Program-made: the position numbers and the translations under genes
NCBI RefSeq assembly: GCF_030285665.1
Contig: NZ_CP127295.1
Location: forward strand, 4,092,001 to 4,156,000
Direction of reading: 5' to 3'
DNA length: 64,000 nt
From: Amycolatopsis mongoliensis
GTDB lineage: Bacteria; Actinomycetota; Actinomycetes; Mycobacteriales; Pseudonocardiaceae
The notes under the pieces: model-generated
Databases searched by the model: none
Seen by the model: only the letters and a program-made list of their open reading frames with translations
What the model was told of the DNA's origin: nothing
Shown: positions 7,900-17,107 of the stretch, piece by piece
Numbering within the stretch: position 1 is the stretch's first letter
Layout: each line of letters begins with the position of its first letter

Positions 7900-10800
7900 A
7901 TGCCGGAAAGCCCGGGTGGTCCTGAAGACCACGACCTGACGGCGAGTGAGGTCGCCGACGGGCTGTGGCTGATGGCCGCCATCGCGGCGAACTCGGTGAA
8001 CGAGCCTGAGCCGCCTGCCCCGACCGAGCCTCCAACCCGGGACGAGCCGCCCGAGACAGCCGCGGTGCATCCTCCACCGATGCTTCCGAGGGAAGAACCC
8101 GGGCGCGGCGGTGCTCGGCTGCCGCCTCCCGACCTGCCGCCGGTCGTCCTGACCGAACTCGGGAACCACCGGGTGTCCGCGAGTGCGGGTGGCCTGCTCG
8201 ACGCCGGCGAGGAATCGCCGTCGGCCGGGGCGACGTCCCCGCTGCCCGACATCGGGAAGCTCGTTCGCGCCTTCCGGGCGTTCAAGCGGAAGGTCCCCTC
8301 GGACCAGCCGGAAGACGTCGAACTCGACGAGGAGCGGACCGTCGACGACAGCGCGAACGCGGGCATGTGGCTGCCGGTCATGAAACGCACGCGCCGGCCT
8401 TGGCTGCACCTGACCCTGGTGGTCGAGCAGGCGCCGTCGATGGCGCTCTGGACCCCGACCATCGCGGCGTTCGTCGCGCTGTGCCAGCGGCGGCTCGGGA
8501 TCTTCCGCTCGGTCCAGGTGCGGCTGCTGGAGACGGGGAAGACCGGGCGTGCCGAGGGCGGCATGGTCCTGGGGCCGGTGCTGCGCGGCGGGACGCCGGA
8601 CAGCCCGGCGCGAGGGGCCGGTGAGCCGGTCGACTCCTCCGGGCGACGGGTGATGCTCGTGCTGACCGACGGGATCAGCGACGCGTGGCGGCGGGACCTC
8701 GTACAGCCACTGCTGGCGAGGTGGGGGCGCAAGGTCCCGGTCGCGGTGGTGCACCTGCTGCCCCGGCGGCTCTGGGTCCGTGGTGGCGTCGACGCGCAGA
8801 ACGCCGAGATCACGACCACGGGTCCGGTGCGCCCGAACGACTCGTACCACGTCCGGCTGACCGACTTCCTGCTCGACGAACTCGATCAGGCGGAACTGAC
8901 CGCGGACTCGATCGCCGTCCCCGTGCTCGAACTGGAAGAACGGTGGTTCCGCAGATGGGGGGAGGTCGTCACCGGCCGGGCCGGCGTGCCGCGGAAATGT
9001 TCCGTCATGGTGATTCGGGGCCGTCCGGCGGAAACAGTAACCGAATCGAGTGAAATTCCGGATCCGCGTGAGAATGAGGTGAACGCAAGCGAGCGAGTGA
9101 GAGATTTTCACAGTCAGGCTTCACCGCCGGCGTTTCGGCTGGCCACGCTCCTCGCCGCGGTTCCGGTCGATCTCGACGTCGCGTCGGCGGTGCAGGCGGA
9201 GATGCTGCCCGGTTCCGGCCCGGACCACCTTGTGGAGGTGTTCACGAGCGGTTTGCTACGACACGAGGGCGATCGGCAGCCCTGGGACCGCAACACCCCG
9301 TGGGAATTCTCCGGCCAGACCAGAAGAGTGCTGCTCAGCGGTGCGCGCAGATCGGACACCGCGCACGCGGTCCGGGCGGCGTCCCGGCAGTACGGCGAGC
9401 AGAACCCCACGCTGGCCCGGCTGCAGGCGGCATTGGTCGAGCCGGACTCGACACCGGACCCGGAACCCGCGACGGCGTCACGTGCCGAGATAGCGCTCGA
9501 ACGAGATGTGATGAGTGCGTTGTCGGGTCCGTACTTATCGCGAGCCGATCGGCTGGCTAGAATCGACAATAGGGGCGGTACCCCGAGTTCACCCGGTCTG
9601 CGTGGTTCCGCTGTGGACTTTAGCGCTGCTAGCATCCCGGCGGTGAGTGACACGATGTCGCAGGAACTCAAGGGGCCGAGTATCCCCAGCGAACCCGCTG
9701 CCACCGATGTGGCGAACCAGGACCCGACCGAACGCCCTCCGGAGATCAGGGAAAAACTCGCCGACCAGGCCAGCGTGGTGGCCAGCGTCGGAGCGTCGAC
9801 GTCGCGACAGGTACGGCGTTCGGGTGAAGAGGTTCCCCCGGTCTGGGGAGCGATTCCCCCGCCCAACCCGAACTTCACCGGCCGCGGCGACCTGCTCTCT
9901 CATCTGAGTGAACTACTGGGCGCTGGCACCACGGCGGTGCTGCCCGCCACCCTGCACGGGATGGGCGGCATCGGCAAGACCCAGATGGCCACCGAATACA
10001 TCTACCGGCACCTGCAGGACTACGACATCGTCTGGTGGATCCAGGCCACCCGGCCGACCCAGATCCACGCGTCACTCACCGAACTTGCCCAGCACCTGCG
10101 CCTGCCCGGCGCCGACGAGGCCATCACCGCCGTGCCCGCGGTCAAGGAGGCACTTCGCCTCGGCCGGCCGTACCGGCGGTGGCTGCTCGTTTTCGACTCG
10201 GCCGAAGATCCGGAAATGGTCCGCCCGTTCTTCCCGGTCGGCGGCACCGGCGACATCCTCGTGACCTCACGCAACCCGAACTGGGCGGGGGTGGCGCGTC
10301 CGCTCGAGGTGGCCATCTTCGAGCGCAGCGAAAGCAAGACGCTGCTGAGCAGGCGCGGACCCCAGCTCGACGACGCGGACGCCGATCGTATCGCCGAGAA
10401 GCTGGGTGACCTGCCACTGGCGATCGAGCAAGCCGCGGCCTGGCTGGCCGAAACCGGCATGAGGGCCGGGGAGTACCTGCAGTTGTTCGACGCGAAGGTC
10501 GCGGAAATCCTCGAGACCTCGAGCCCGCAGGACTACGAAACGTCGGTCGCCGCGGCGTGGAACGTGTCGTTCGACCAGTTGAGTGTCAGCAATCCGGCGG
10601 CCCATCAGCTACTGCAGGTTTGTGCTTTCTTCGCCCCAGAACCGGTGTCGCGCAACTTGTTCGCCGGCGTTCGCGGGCTCACGGTGTCACCCGATCTCGA
10701 CACGGCGCTGCGTGATCCGATCAAGCTGAGCCGAGCCATTCGCGACATCAACCGGTTCGGCCTCGCGAAGATCGACCACCGCACCGACACCATCCTCCTG

Positions 10801-12345
10801 CACCGGCTCGTGCAGCTGGTCCTGCGCAACCGCATGTCGGACCAGCACCGCAACGACATGCGGCACGGCGCACACCAGTTGCTGGCCAACCTCGATCCGA
10901 ACGACCCGAAATCGCCTCGGCAGTGGCAGCGCTATCAAGAGGTACTGCCGCACATCTACGACGCCGAGCTGATCGAGTGCACGGATCAGTGGGTGCGGCA
11001 GCTGGTGATCAACCTGATGCAGTTCCTCTACCACTGGGGTGACCACGACGGCGCGGTCACGTTGGCAGAACGCGCGGTGGGAGCGTGGGAACAGGATCGG
11101 CTCGAACGGCAGCGCAGGGGCGAAGCGCCCATCGAAGACCCGCCGATGCAGGAGCTGGCGGCGTCCGAGCGGCTGGCGTTCTTCCAGTGGGCCGTCGGGC
11201 GCTACGAAGACGCGGCGAAGACCAGCCACGACACCTACGACCGCTACCGTGAGTCGATCGGTCCCGATCAGGAAGAGACGCTTGGCGCAGCGCTGACCTA
11301 CGCAGTCATCCTGAAGGCGAGGGGTGAATTCGCGGAAGCTGCCCAGCGCAACGAAGAGATCTACGTCAAGGCACGTGGCTTGTTCGGTAACGACGACCCG
11401 ATCACACTGGTTGCCGCCAACGACTACGTCGCGGCGCTGCTCTTGGTGGGGGACTATCGGCAGGCGAACGAACTGGCCGCCGATACCTACCACAGGAGCG
11501 CAGAGGTCCTCGGTTACGACAACGCGTCGACTGTCACGACACAGGTCTTGATGGTGATCGCCCGGCGCGAGCTGGGCGACTACCCGTGGGCGCGGATCGA
11601 GCAGCAGCAGATCACTGACCGGGTCGAGCAGTCCTACGGCACGGACAGCATCAGCACCCTGCGCCGCAAATACCACTTGGCGGTCGCATGCCGGAAGAAC
11701 GGCGACCACGACGCGGCTAGGGAGATCTCCCAGGATGCCCTCCGCCGATTCCGCATTCGTTACGGAAACAAGCACCCCAACGCACTGGCTTGTGCGCTTG
11801 GGTACTCGATCGACCTGCGGCACGCGCACGAGTTCGCACGGGCACGTGAACTGGGCGAGGAGGTCTTCGACCTCTACCGCGAAAGCCTGGGAGAGAAGCA
11901 CCCGCACACGCTCTCTGCGGCGCTCGACCTCGGTGTGACCATGCGACTGTCCGGCGACCCGTCGAACGCGCGGCTACTGGACGAACGTTCGCTGGAGGAG
12001 TTCCGGGCGCAATTGGGCGAGGATCACCCGCACACGATCGTGTGCGCGATCGACGTCGCGAGTGATCTCGCGGCGTTGGATCGCGTCGAAGACGCCGCCG
12101 AGCGTGACGCGGAACTGCTGGCGCGGTCACGCCGGGTCCTCGGCGACGATCACCCGACCACACTGGCGGTCCAGCTCAACTATTCCCTCGACCTCAGGAC
12201 TTTGGGACAGGCGGAGCAGGCTGATGAGCTGTACGTCGACGTCATGAGCCGCTATCGCCAGGTCCTGGGTGAGGCCCACCCCGGCACGGTGGCGGCGTCG
12301 CGCGGTGTTCGCGCTGACTGTGACATCGACCCGATGCCCCTGTAG
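7900..12345 (+). CDS. FxsT-type SAV_2336/vWA - NB-ARC - TPR protein (copy A)
   Basis: 1481-residue multidomain protein. An N-terminal SAV_2336-like region includes a vWA-like fold (about 165-330). A STAND/NB-ARC NTPase follows with P-loop GMGGIGKT at 687-694, Walker B-like RRWLLVFDSAED and sensor ILVTSRN, and then a long array of about 42-residue tetratricopeptide repeats (about 1000-1470). This matches the protein annotated elsewhere as the tetratricopeptide protein of FxSxx-COOH systems. The vWA metal site is degenerate here (EQAPS at 176-180, no DxSxS), unlike copy B. It ends in CDIDPMPL, as does copy B. STAND proteins usually oligomerise on sensing a ligand through the repeats. Confidence 0.85.
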   Translation: MPESPGGPEDHDLTASEVADGLWLMAAIAANSVNEPEPPAPTEPPTRDEPPETAAVHPPPMLPREEPGRGGARLPPPDLPPVVLTELGNHRVSASAGGLLDAGEESPSAGATSPLPDIGKLVRAFRAFKRKVPSDQPEDVELDEERTVDDSANAGMWLPVMKRTRRPWLHLTLVVEQAPSMALWTPTIAAFVALCQRRLGIFRSVQVRLLETGKTGRAEGGMVLGPVLRGGTPDSPARGAGEPVDSSGRRVMLVLTDGISDAWRRDLVQPLLARWGRKVPVAVVHLLPRRLWVRGGVDAQNAEITTTGPVRPNDSYHVRLTDFLLDELDQAELTADSIAVPVLELEERWFRRWGEVVTGRAGVPRKCSVMVIRGRPAETVTESSEIPDPRENEVNASERVRDFHSQASPPAFRLATLLAAVPVDLDVASAVQAEMLPGSGPDHLVEVFTSGLLRHEGDRQPWDRNTPWEFSGQTRRVLLSGARRSDTAHAVRAASRQYGEQNPTLARLQAALVEPDSTPDPEPATASRAEIALERDVMSALSGPYLSRADRLARIDNRGGTPSSPGLRGSAVDFSAASIPAVSDTMSQELKGPSIPSEPAATDVANQDPTERPPEIREKLADQASVVASVGASTSRQVRRSGEEVPPVWGAIPPPNPNFTGRGDLLSHLSELLGAGTTAVLPATLHGMGGIGKTQMATEYIYRHLQDYDIVWWIQATRPTQIHASLTELAQHLRLPGADEAITAVPAVKEALRLGRPYRRWLLVFDSAEDPEMVRPFFPVGGTGDILVTSRNPNWAGVARPLEVAIFERSESKTLLSRRGPQLDDADADRIAEKLGDLPLAIEQAAAWLAETGMRAGEYLQLFDAKVAEILETSSPQDYETSVAAAWNVSFDQLSVSNPAAHQLLQVCAFFAPEPVSRNLFAGVRGLTVSPDLDTALRDPIKLSRAIRDINRFGLAKIDHRTDTILLHRLVQLVLRNRMSDQHRNDMRHGAHQLLANLDPNDPKSPRQWQRYQEVLPHIYDAELIECTDQWVRQLVINLMQFLYHWGDHDGAVTLAERAVGAWEQDRLERQRRGEAPIEDPPMQELAASERLAFFQWAVGRYEDAAKTSHDTYDRYRESIGPDQEETLGAALTYAVILKARGEFAEAAQRNEEIYVKARGLFGNDDPITLVAANDYVAALLLVGDYRQANELAADTYHRSAEVLGYDNASTVTTQVLMVIARRELGDYPWARIEQQQITDRVEQSYGTDSISTLRRKYHLAVACRKNGDHDAAREISQDALRRFRIRYGNKHPNALACALGYSIDLRHAHEFARARELGEEVFDLYRESLGEKHPHTLSAALDLGVTMRLSGDPSNARLLDERSLEEFRAQLGEDHPHTIVCAIDVASDLAALDRVEDAAERDAELLARSRRVLGDDHPTTLAVQLNYSLDLRTLGQAEQADELYVDVMSRYRQVLGEAHPGTVAASRGVRADCDIDPMPL

Positions 12346-12351
12346 CCCTCT

Positions 12352-14163
12352 TCAGTGGGTGAACCGGCCGATCCAGCCGGCGACGGTTTCGACGTCGGGG
12401 GTGACGCCCGCACTCGCGCGGAGTACTCGGTGCACCGCCCGGACCAGTTCCGGGCGGTGTAACAAAGCTCGTGCGGCCGGTCCTGTGCCGCGCGCGGCGA
12501 GGGCCAGCCCAAGGCCGACGATCGCGGTCGGCCCGCCCGGGTTCGCCACCAGCAGGTGTCGGTAGCCCTCCACCGCCGACTCGATGGCTCCGCCGAGCAA
12601 CGCCAGATCGGCTTCGGTCGCGCCGGGAACCCGGGGGCCGTGTTCGGCCAGGGCGGTGCTGCCGTCCCGGCCCAGCCGGAGCCGGATCAGGTCGGTCCGG
12701 GCGTCGGTCCAGCTGCCGTCCGGAACTGGCGTGGGCGTCCGCGACTCCGGTAGCTTGCCGAGCTTGGGCCACGAATCCCCGTGGCGCCAGGCCTCGGCAA
12801 GAGCTGAGACGGTACCGGCGTCCGGGCGCAGGTGCCGGAGGCGCCAGGTCGCGTAGTGGTCGAGTGCGGAGGTTCCCGCCCAAGCAGCGGGACCGGCCGC
12901 GACCGGTTCCTCCTGCCAGGGAGCGAGTTCGGTCGCGATCCCGTCGAGGAACCGGCGTCCGGTGTCGGTCAGGCTTTCGTCCTGACGCACCGCGCGCAGG
13001 GTTCGCCAGGACGCCGATCGCCAGAGTGCGAACTCGAACGACGCCAGCGTGTTGTCCGGTTCGGCCGCGGCCAGTGCCCGCCAAAAGCCGGTCACGCCGA
13101 AGAACGCGTAGATCCCGTGCAGCACACCACCGATCGGACGCGGATCGTCTCGCCAAGGTACGTACAACCGCTCGCGGGGATCGTCGGTGTGCAGGGTGGC
13201 GAGGTGCTGGACGCCGCCGAGCCGAATGTGCTGGAACTCGTGGACGAGCGCGGCGGCGAGCTGCTCTGAATCGCCGCTGTACGCCACGATCGCACTGCCG
13301 AATGCTTCTCCGGTGGAAGCGCTGGGTAGCCGGAAGGCGACGGCCGGGGCCGGTACCAGCGATTCGAGTCCCGCCGGCAGGGCCTCAGCCACGTCAGGCA
13401 GGTGCGTGGCGAGAAGATGCCACGCGTCATCGACGACGGTGCGCCACGATTCGACTTCCAGTGCCGTGAGCCGCTTCGGCAGAATCGGTTCGTAGAGGCC
13501 GCGGTAGGGATCGAGGTCGTCGAGCCTGATCGAAAGCCGCCGGTCACCGTGCCAGCTCGTGATCCGGCGGACGGGTTGCCAGCCCGCGGTTTCGACGCTC
13601 AGATCGTCCGGTAGCCGGACCTCGGTGTGCCGGTTGCGAACGACGAACCCGTCGTCCCCGGCCGACATTCGTGCCACCCCGAACGGTTCGCCGGTACGCA
13701 GCCGGACCATGCCGAGCGTCGGCAGTGACACGGTTCCCTGCCAGATCGGGAGCTCAGCCTCGAAGCGGGCCCCGGCACGGACGGCCGCGGCGGCGGCCAG
13801 GCAGTGCACGTGGCCGAGGTGGACCCAGAAGGGGCAGACGCCGGTCACGTCCTGGCGGCACAACCGCGTGGTGTAGCCGGCCCAGCTCCCGGTGTAGGGA
13901 TGGGCGAGAATCGTTTCGACCGCGGCGGGAGCCTGCTGCTGAATCCTGGCCAGCAGCTCCCATGCCCATTCGGGAGACGGGAGCGGCGCGGAAACCCCGG
14001 GGGATTTGGCCGCCTGGTCGATGATTCCCCTCAGCAGGAGCAGCCGTCTGCTCCGCTCGGTCGCACGAAGGTGCCGCACCAGCGCCGGACCGCCGCCACC
14101 GCGGGCGAACGCGTCGAAATCGGTCCACGACAGGTGGTGGGGGACCAGTTCGTCGGGAGTCAC
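12352..14163 (-). CDS. HExxH (alpha-ketoglutarate-type) peptide beta-hydroxylase-like enzyme (copy A)
   Basis: 603-residue protein with HEFQH at 308-312 inside ALVHEFQHIRLGG, the signature of the aKG-HExxH family that modifies ribosomal peptides. Despite the motif these are thought to be iron/2-oxoglutarate hydroxylases, not proteases. Other conserved stretches shared with copy B are ATTGTCTGCG-encoded-like SWAGYTTRL, RLPSASTGEAFGSA and LDDLDPxRGLY. The GTG at 14163 starts 2 nt after the peptide's stop, so the two are translationally coupled. Reading further upstream would run through the peptide gene. It is tail-to-tail with the FxsT gene, 6 bp apart. Confidence 0.8.
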   Translation of the reverse strand: MTPDELVPHHLSWTDFDAFARGGGGPALVRHLRATERSRRLLLLRGIIDQAAKSPGVSAPLPSPEWAWELLARIQQQAPAAVETILAHPYTGSWAGYTTRLCRQDVTGVCPFWVHLGHVHCLAAAAAVRAGARFEAELPIWQGTVSLPTLGMVRLRTGEPFGVARMSAGDDGFVVRNRHTEVRLPDDLSVETAGWQPVRRITSWHGDRRLSIRLDDLDPYRGLYEPILPKRLTALEVESWRTVVDDAWHLLATHLPDVAEALPAGLESLVPAPAVAFRLPSASTGEAFGSAIVAYSGDSEQLAAALVHEFQHIRLGGVQHLATLHTDDPRERLYVPWRDDPRPIGGVLHGIYAFFGVTGFWRALAAAEPDNTLASFEFALWRSASWRTLRAVRQDESLTDTGRRFLDGIATELAPWQEEPVAAGPAAWAGTSALDHYATWRLRHLRPDAGTVSALAEAWRHGDSWPKLGKLPESRTPTPVPDGSWTDARTDLIRLRLGRDGSTALAEHGPRVPGATEADLALLGGAIESAVEGYRHLLVANPGGPTAIVGLGLALAARGTGPAARALLHRPELVRAVHRVLRASAGVTPDVETVAGWIGRFTH

Positions 14164-14165
14164 GA

Positions 14166-14357
14166 TCAGTCGACTCGCCGGGCACCTTGGCTGCCACTCG
14201 CCGTCACCGGGATATAGGAAACCCGCTCCGTCACGTGTCGCAATGCTTCGCGCAATTCGCTGCCGTCCAGGGTGCGAAGCTCCGAGAGAGGGACACCGCC
14301 GAGATCGAGGACCGCGGATTCGATTCCCGCTTCCGTACTGGAGCGTGCAGCATGCAT
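14166..14357 (-). CDS. RiPP precursor-like peptide, FxsA-like leader (copy A)
   Basis: 63-residue peptide. The N-terminal part has the spaced leucine pattern (LDLGGVPLSELRTLDGSEL) typical of FxSxx-COOH precursor leaders. The C-terminus, however, is YIPVTASGSQGARRVD rather than an FxSxx ending. The peptide of copy B is also 63 residues and shares IPVTASGSxGAxRVD. The ATG at 14357 has GAGAGGGGA upstream. The stop is 2 nt from the start of the HExxH enzyme, its presumed modifier. No radical SAM gene lies nearby. The modified residue is not predictable from sequence alone. Confidence 0.75.
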   Translation of the reverse strand: MHAARSSTEAGIESAVLDLGGVPLSELRTLDGSELREALRHVTERVSYIPVTASGSQGARRVD

Positions 14358-14489
14358 CGCGATTCCCCTCTCGCAGGGAGAACGGACCCCGTCGGCCCAC
14401 TTCGCATTGTCCCGCATTTCCGGCCGTTGCGACAGGGACGGATGCCGTGCGCCGTTCGGACGACGACGGTGGCGTACCGCGACTTCGGT

Positions 14490-14527
14490 CGAGCATGGCC
14501 GTGGACGGCGTGACCTGTGACAATGAG
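14490..14527 (+). promoter_or_regulatory. Conserved block upstream of cyclase-like gene, copy B
   Basis: CGAGCATGGCCG, 18 nt, ACAATGAG, matching the block at 4292-4330. A similar GGGACAATG occurs on the minus strand upstream of the copy A peptide gene, so the element may direct both arms of this divergent region. Confidence 0.45.
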
Positions 14528-14553
14528 AGCTGCCGCGAACTCGGGGAGGTCCG

Positions 14554-15450
14554 GTGGTCATGGACTCGGCCGCGTACCACAAGACGATCATGGCGCTGGA
14601 CATCGCCGGTTACAACGACCCCAAGCGCACCACGGCACACCGCCTGGTCGTGCACGACGGGTTCTGGAACCTGCTGCGCACCTCGTTCGCGGAGGTGGGT
14701 GTGCCCTGGGACGTCCTCTTCCAGGAGAACACCGGTGACGGTGCGATGATCCAACTGCCCGCCCAGGTGGCGAAAGCGGACCTCGTGGCCGCGTTGCCCG
14801 ACCGGATGCTGGCGGAACTGCGGCGCTACAACGCGGTGCACGCCGAAGAGGCGCACGTGCAATTGCGCGTGGCGTTCCACGCCGGCGAGGTCTACCAGGC
14901 CAGTCACGGCACGGTCAGTGACGCGACCAGCCACGCGTTCCGCTTGGTGGATGCACCGGAAGCGAAGAGTGCCTTGAAGAGGTCCGGCGCGGCACTGGCG
15001 CTGATCGTTTCGGATTCGTTCTACCAGGACGTCGTGCGGGCCGACCCTGCTGCGGACGCCTCCTCCTACCACCGCATCCGCGTTTCGGTCAAGGAAACGA
15101 AGACGGAAGCTTGGCTGCGTTTACTGGGCGCGGCCGTCAACGGGTTCCCGGCGCGTGAATTGCCGCAACCGGTCGTGGCGGAGGCATTTTCGACGTTGGT
15201 GGACGCGTTGCTGGCGGTGCCGTGCGTCCGCAAGGCGGAAAGCCGCCACCTGCTGCTGGACCTGTTTCCCCGCCGGGAAATCGCGGACGTGGTTCCGCAC
15301 CACGCCGAAGACCGCCTGCACGTGATCGCGCTGGCCAGAACGTGCCAGCGGTTCACCCGTGGCCTTGCTGACCTGCTGGACGCGATCAGGATGCTGGAAC
15401 CGGAGTCCCCACAGGTCGACGCTCTCGCCGCGATCATCGAACGGTTGTGA
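14554..15450 (+). CDS. Nucleotide cyclase-like effector with C-terminal effector-associated domain (copy B)
   Basis: 298-residue paralogue of the protein at 4354. It keeps D16 (MALDIAGYND), Glu four residues before D62 (ENTGDGAM), and Arg in SHAFRLV where cyclases have NxxxR, so the same partial catalytic set is retained under divergence. The C-terminal domain (about 210-298) again resembles the N-terminus of the next protein. GTG 14554 gives identical residue numbering to copy A; ATG 14560 is better spaced from GGGGAGG and is the alternative. It opens the second cassette, divergent from the copy A peptide gene. Confidence 0.75.
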   Translation: MVMDSAAYHKTIMALDIAGYNDPKRTTAHRLVVHDGFWNLLRTSFAEVGVPWDVLFQENTGDGAMIQLPAQVAKADLVAALPDRMLAELRRYNAVHAEEAHVQLRVAFHAGEVYQASHGTVSDATSHAFRLVDAPEAKSALKRSGAALALIVSDSFYQDVVRADPAADASSYHRIRVSVKETKTEAWLRLLGAAVNGFPARELPQPVVAEAFSTLVDALLAVPCVRKAESRHLLLDLFPRREIADVVPHHAEDRLHVIALARTCQRFTRGLADLLDAIRMLEPESPQVDALAAIIERL

Positions 15451-15500
15451 CGCACCGGTTTTCGATCGGCCGCCGCGGTTCGCGCCACCTTGTGTCCACC

Positions 15501-15537
15501 TTTTGCCCCTATTCCGCCCGGGAACGATGGGTAAAAT
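15501..15537 (+). promoter_or_regulatory. Conserved promoter-like block before VMAP gene, copy B
   Basis: TTTTGCCCC, 16 nt, GATGGGTAAAAT; counterpart of 5293-5329 with identical element spacing and a diverged spacer. It lies between the cyclase-like and VMAP genes. Confidence 0.6.
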
Positions 15538-15577
15538 CACGGGTCCCGGGCACCCGGGCGGGGAGGTGGTTCGTCAG

Positions 15578-17107
15578 GTGTCGGCCGGTGAGCAAACCCA
15601 CGGACCGGGCCGGGAGCTGCATCTCCCGTCCACGGTCCGAGTAGCGGTCCGGGAGGCGATCGTCAATCTTCTCGCCAACGCCGGACTGGCCGCCGACCGG
15701 CCCGGCCGGTCACTGATGCTGGAATTGATTCACGACAACCTCGGGTTCCCGCTGACGCTCTCGGAACACGCGACCGGGCGGGATCAGCTGATCGATGTCG
15801 TCAACGCCTGCGCCCGCGCGGACGGGGGGATGCACGCGCTCGATCAGGCCGTACGCATGTTGCGGCCGGGTTCCCCGGAATCCGAGCTCTTGCATCGGCT
15901 CGTGCACGAACCGCGGATGCACGACCTCCTGCCGGATTCCGAATTGTCGTGGCTGCGTTCCGTGCTGAGGGGATTCACCCCGTCCCGGCTCGGCATCCTC
16001 GTCCGGCGCGCGGCGAGCCCGGCGACGTGCCCGGCCGCCGATCCGGGCGACGCGTGGGAGGCGTTCTGCCTGCTGACCGAGCTCAACACCCCCGCGCACG
16101 GGCTCCCGCCGGCGCTGGCCTTCGTCGAGCTCGTCGCCGCGAAGTGCGCGCGCCCGCTCGGTGACGAACTGCGGGAATGGAACACCTGGCAGGCCCGGCG
16201 GGTGCAGGGTGAGGCGCGGTTGCGCGAACTTCGTACCGAACGCGAGCACAACGGCGGCGGTGAACTCCGTCTGCACCTGGTGATCATGGTGGAACCGGAC
16301 GGGATCGACCCCGACCGGCACGTGGTTTCCCATTGGCGCCAAGAGGATCCCCAGGAGTGGCCACCGGCCAGAGGCGGCATCGCCACCATCCGCGGCGCGG
16401 ACCTGGAATATCACGTCGACCAGCTGATCGTCGACGCGGAACGGGCTTGGTCGGAATACCGGGAAGAGGTGGCGCTCGAGTTCGTGCTGCCGCGGGCGCT
16501 CGTGAACCTTCCGGTGCACCGGTGGTGCAAGGAGCACGAAACCGGGGACCCCCGGCCGCTGTTCCTGGACTATCCGATCGTCATCCGCTCGTTGGAGCGG
16601 ATGTTCTCCCGGCAATGGCATCGGGCGTGGCGAATCCGCTGGGAGGCGATGAGCGGAAATCCGTCCGCTGAGCGGGTGTACTACTGCTCGCCGCAGGACA
16701 CCGCCGGGCGTCATCGGCTCGACGCGATTCTCAGCGACGGGAAGTGGCTGATGATGGTTCTCGCCGGTCCGCCGCCGACGCGGCCGCGCCCCGGCGGAGA
16801 CGAGATGGCGACGGGTCTGCGCTCCGGGATTCCCGTGCTGCTCTGGCACCCCGACGCCGCCACCGACGTGTTGCACGAGGTCGTCGCGTGGCTCCTCGAC
16901 GGCGGCGGTCTCGGTGACCTGCCCGCACGGACGCAGGATTCCCGGCGGGCGGCCTTTCGCGAGGTGACCAATCCGGTCGACCTCCGGATCGCCCGTGATC
17001 TGGTCGTCCTGTGGGACGACCCGAGCAGATTGCTTTTCCTGGACGAAGGTCCTTACCTGCCGGACGCGATGCGGGAGGATTCAGATGAGCGCGGTCGAGC
17101 ATCCTGA
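15578..17107 (+). CDS. VMAP-type adaptor with N-terminal effector-associated domain (copy B)
   Basis: 509-residue paralogue of the protein at 5375 with the same three-part layout: helical N-terminal domain (about 20-115), middle region, and VMAP C-terminal domain with EFVLPRALVNLPVHRW. It should bridge the cyclase-like protein to the MoxR/vWA machinery. GTG 15578 is chosen because it aligns with copy A (both begin VSA) and follows GGGGAGG; the frame is open further upstream but only overlaps the previous gene. It overlaps the ATPase gene by 23 bp, exactly as in copy A. Confidence 0.72.
   Translation: MSAGEQTHGPGRELHLPSTVRVAVREAIVNLLANAGLAADRPGRSLMLELIHDNLGFPLTLSEHATGRDQLIDVVNACARADGGMHALDQAVRMLRPGSPESELLHRLVHEPRMHDLLPDSELSWLRSVLRGFTPSRLGILVRRAASPATCPAADPGDAWEAFCLLTELNTPAHGLPPALAFVELVAAKCARPLGDELREWNTWQARRVQGEARLRELRTEREHNGGGELRLHLVIMVEPDGIDPDRHVVSHWRQEDPQEWPPARGGIATIRGADLEYHVDQLIVDAERAWSEYREEVALEFVLPRALVNLPVHRWCKEHETGDPRPLFLDYPIVIRSLERMFSRQWHRAWRIRWEAMSGNPSAERVYYCSPQDTAGRHRLDAILSDGKWLMMVLAGPPPTRPRPGGDEMATGLRSGIPVLLWHPDAATDVLHEVVAWLLDGGGLGDLPARTQDSRRAAFREVTNPVDLRIARDLVVLWDDPSRLLFLDEGPYLPDAMREDSDERGRAS

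Noticed and set aside
12352..15072. A single 906-codon minus-strand reading including the HExxH enzyme
   Set aside because: The extra 300 codons read out of frame through the peptide gene and antisense to the copy B cyclase-like gene; copy B shows the enzyme is about 600 residues.
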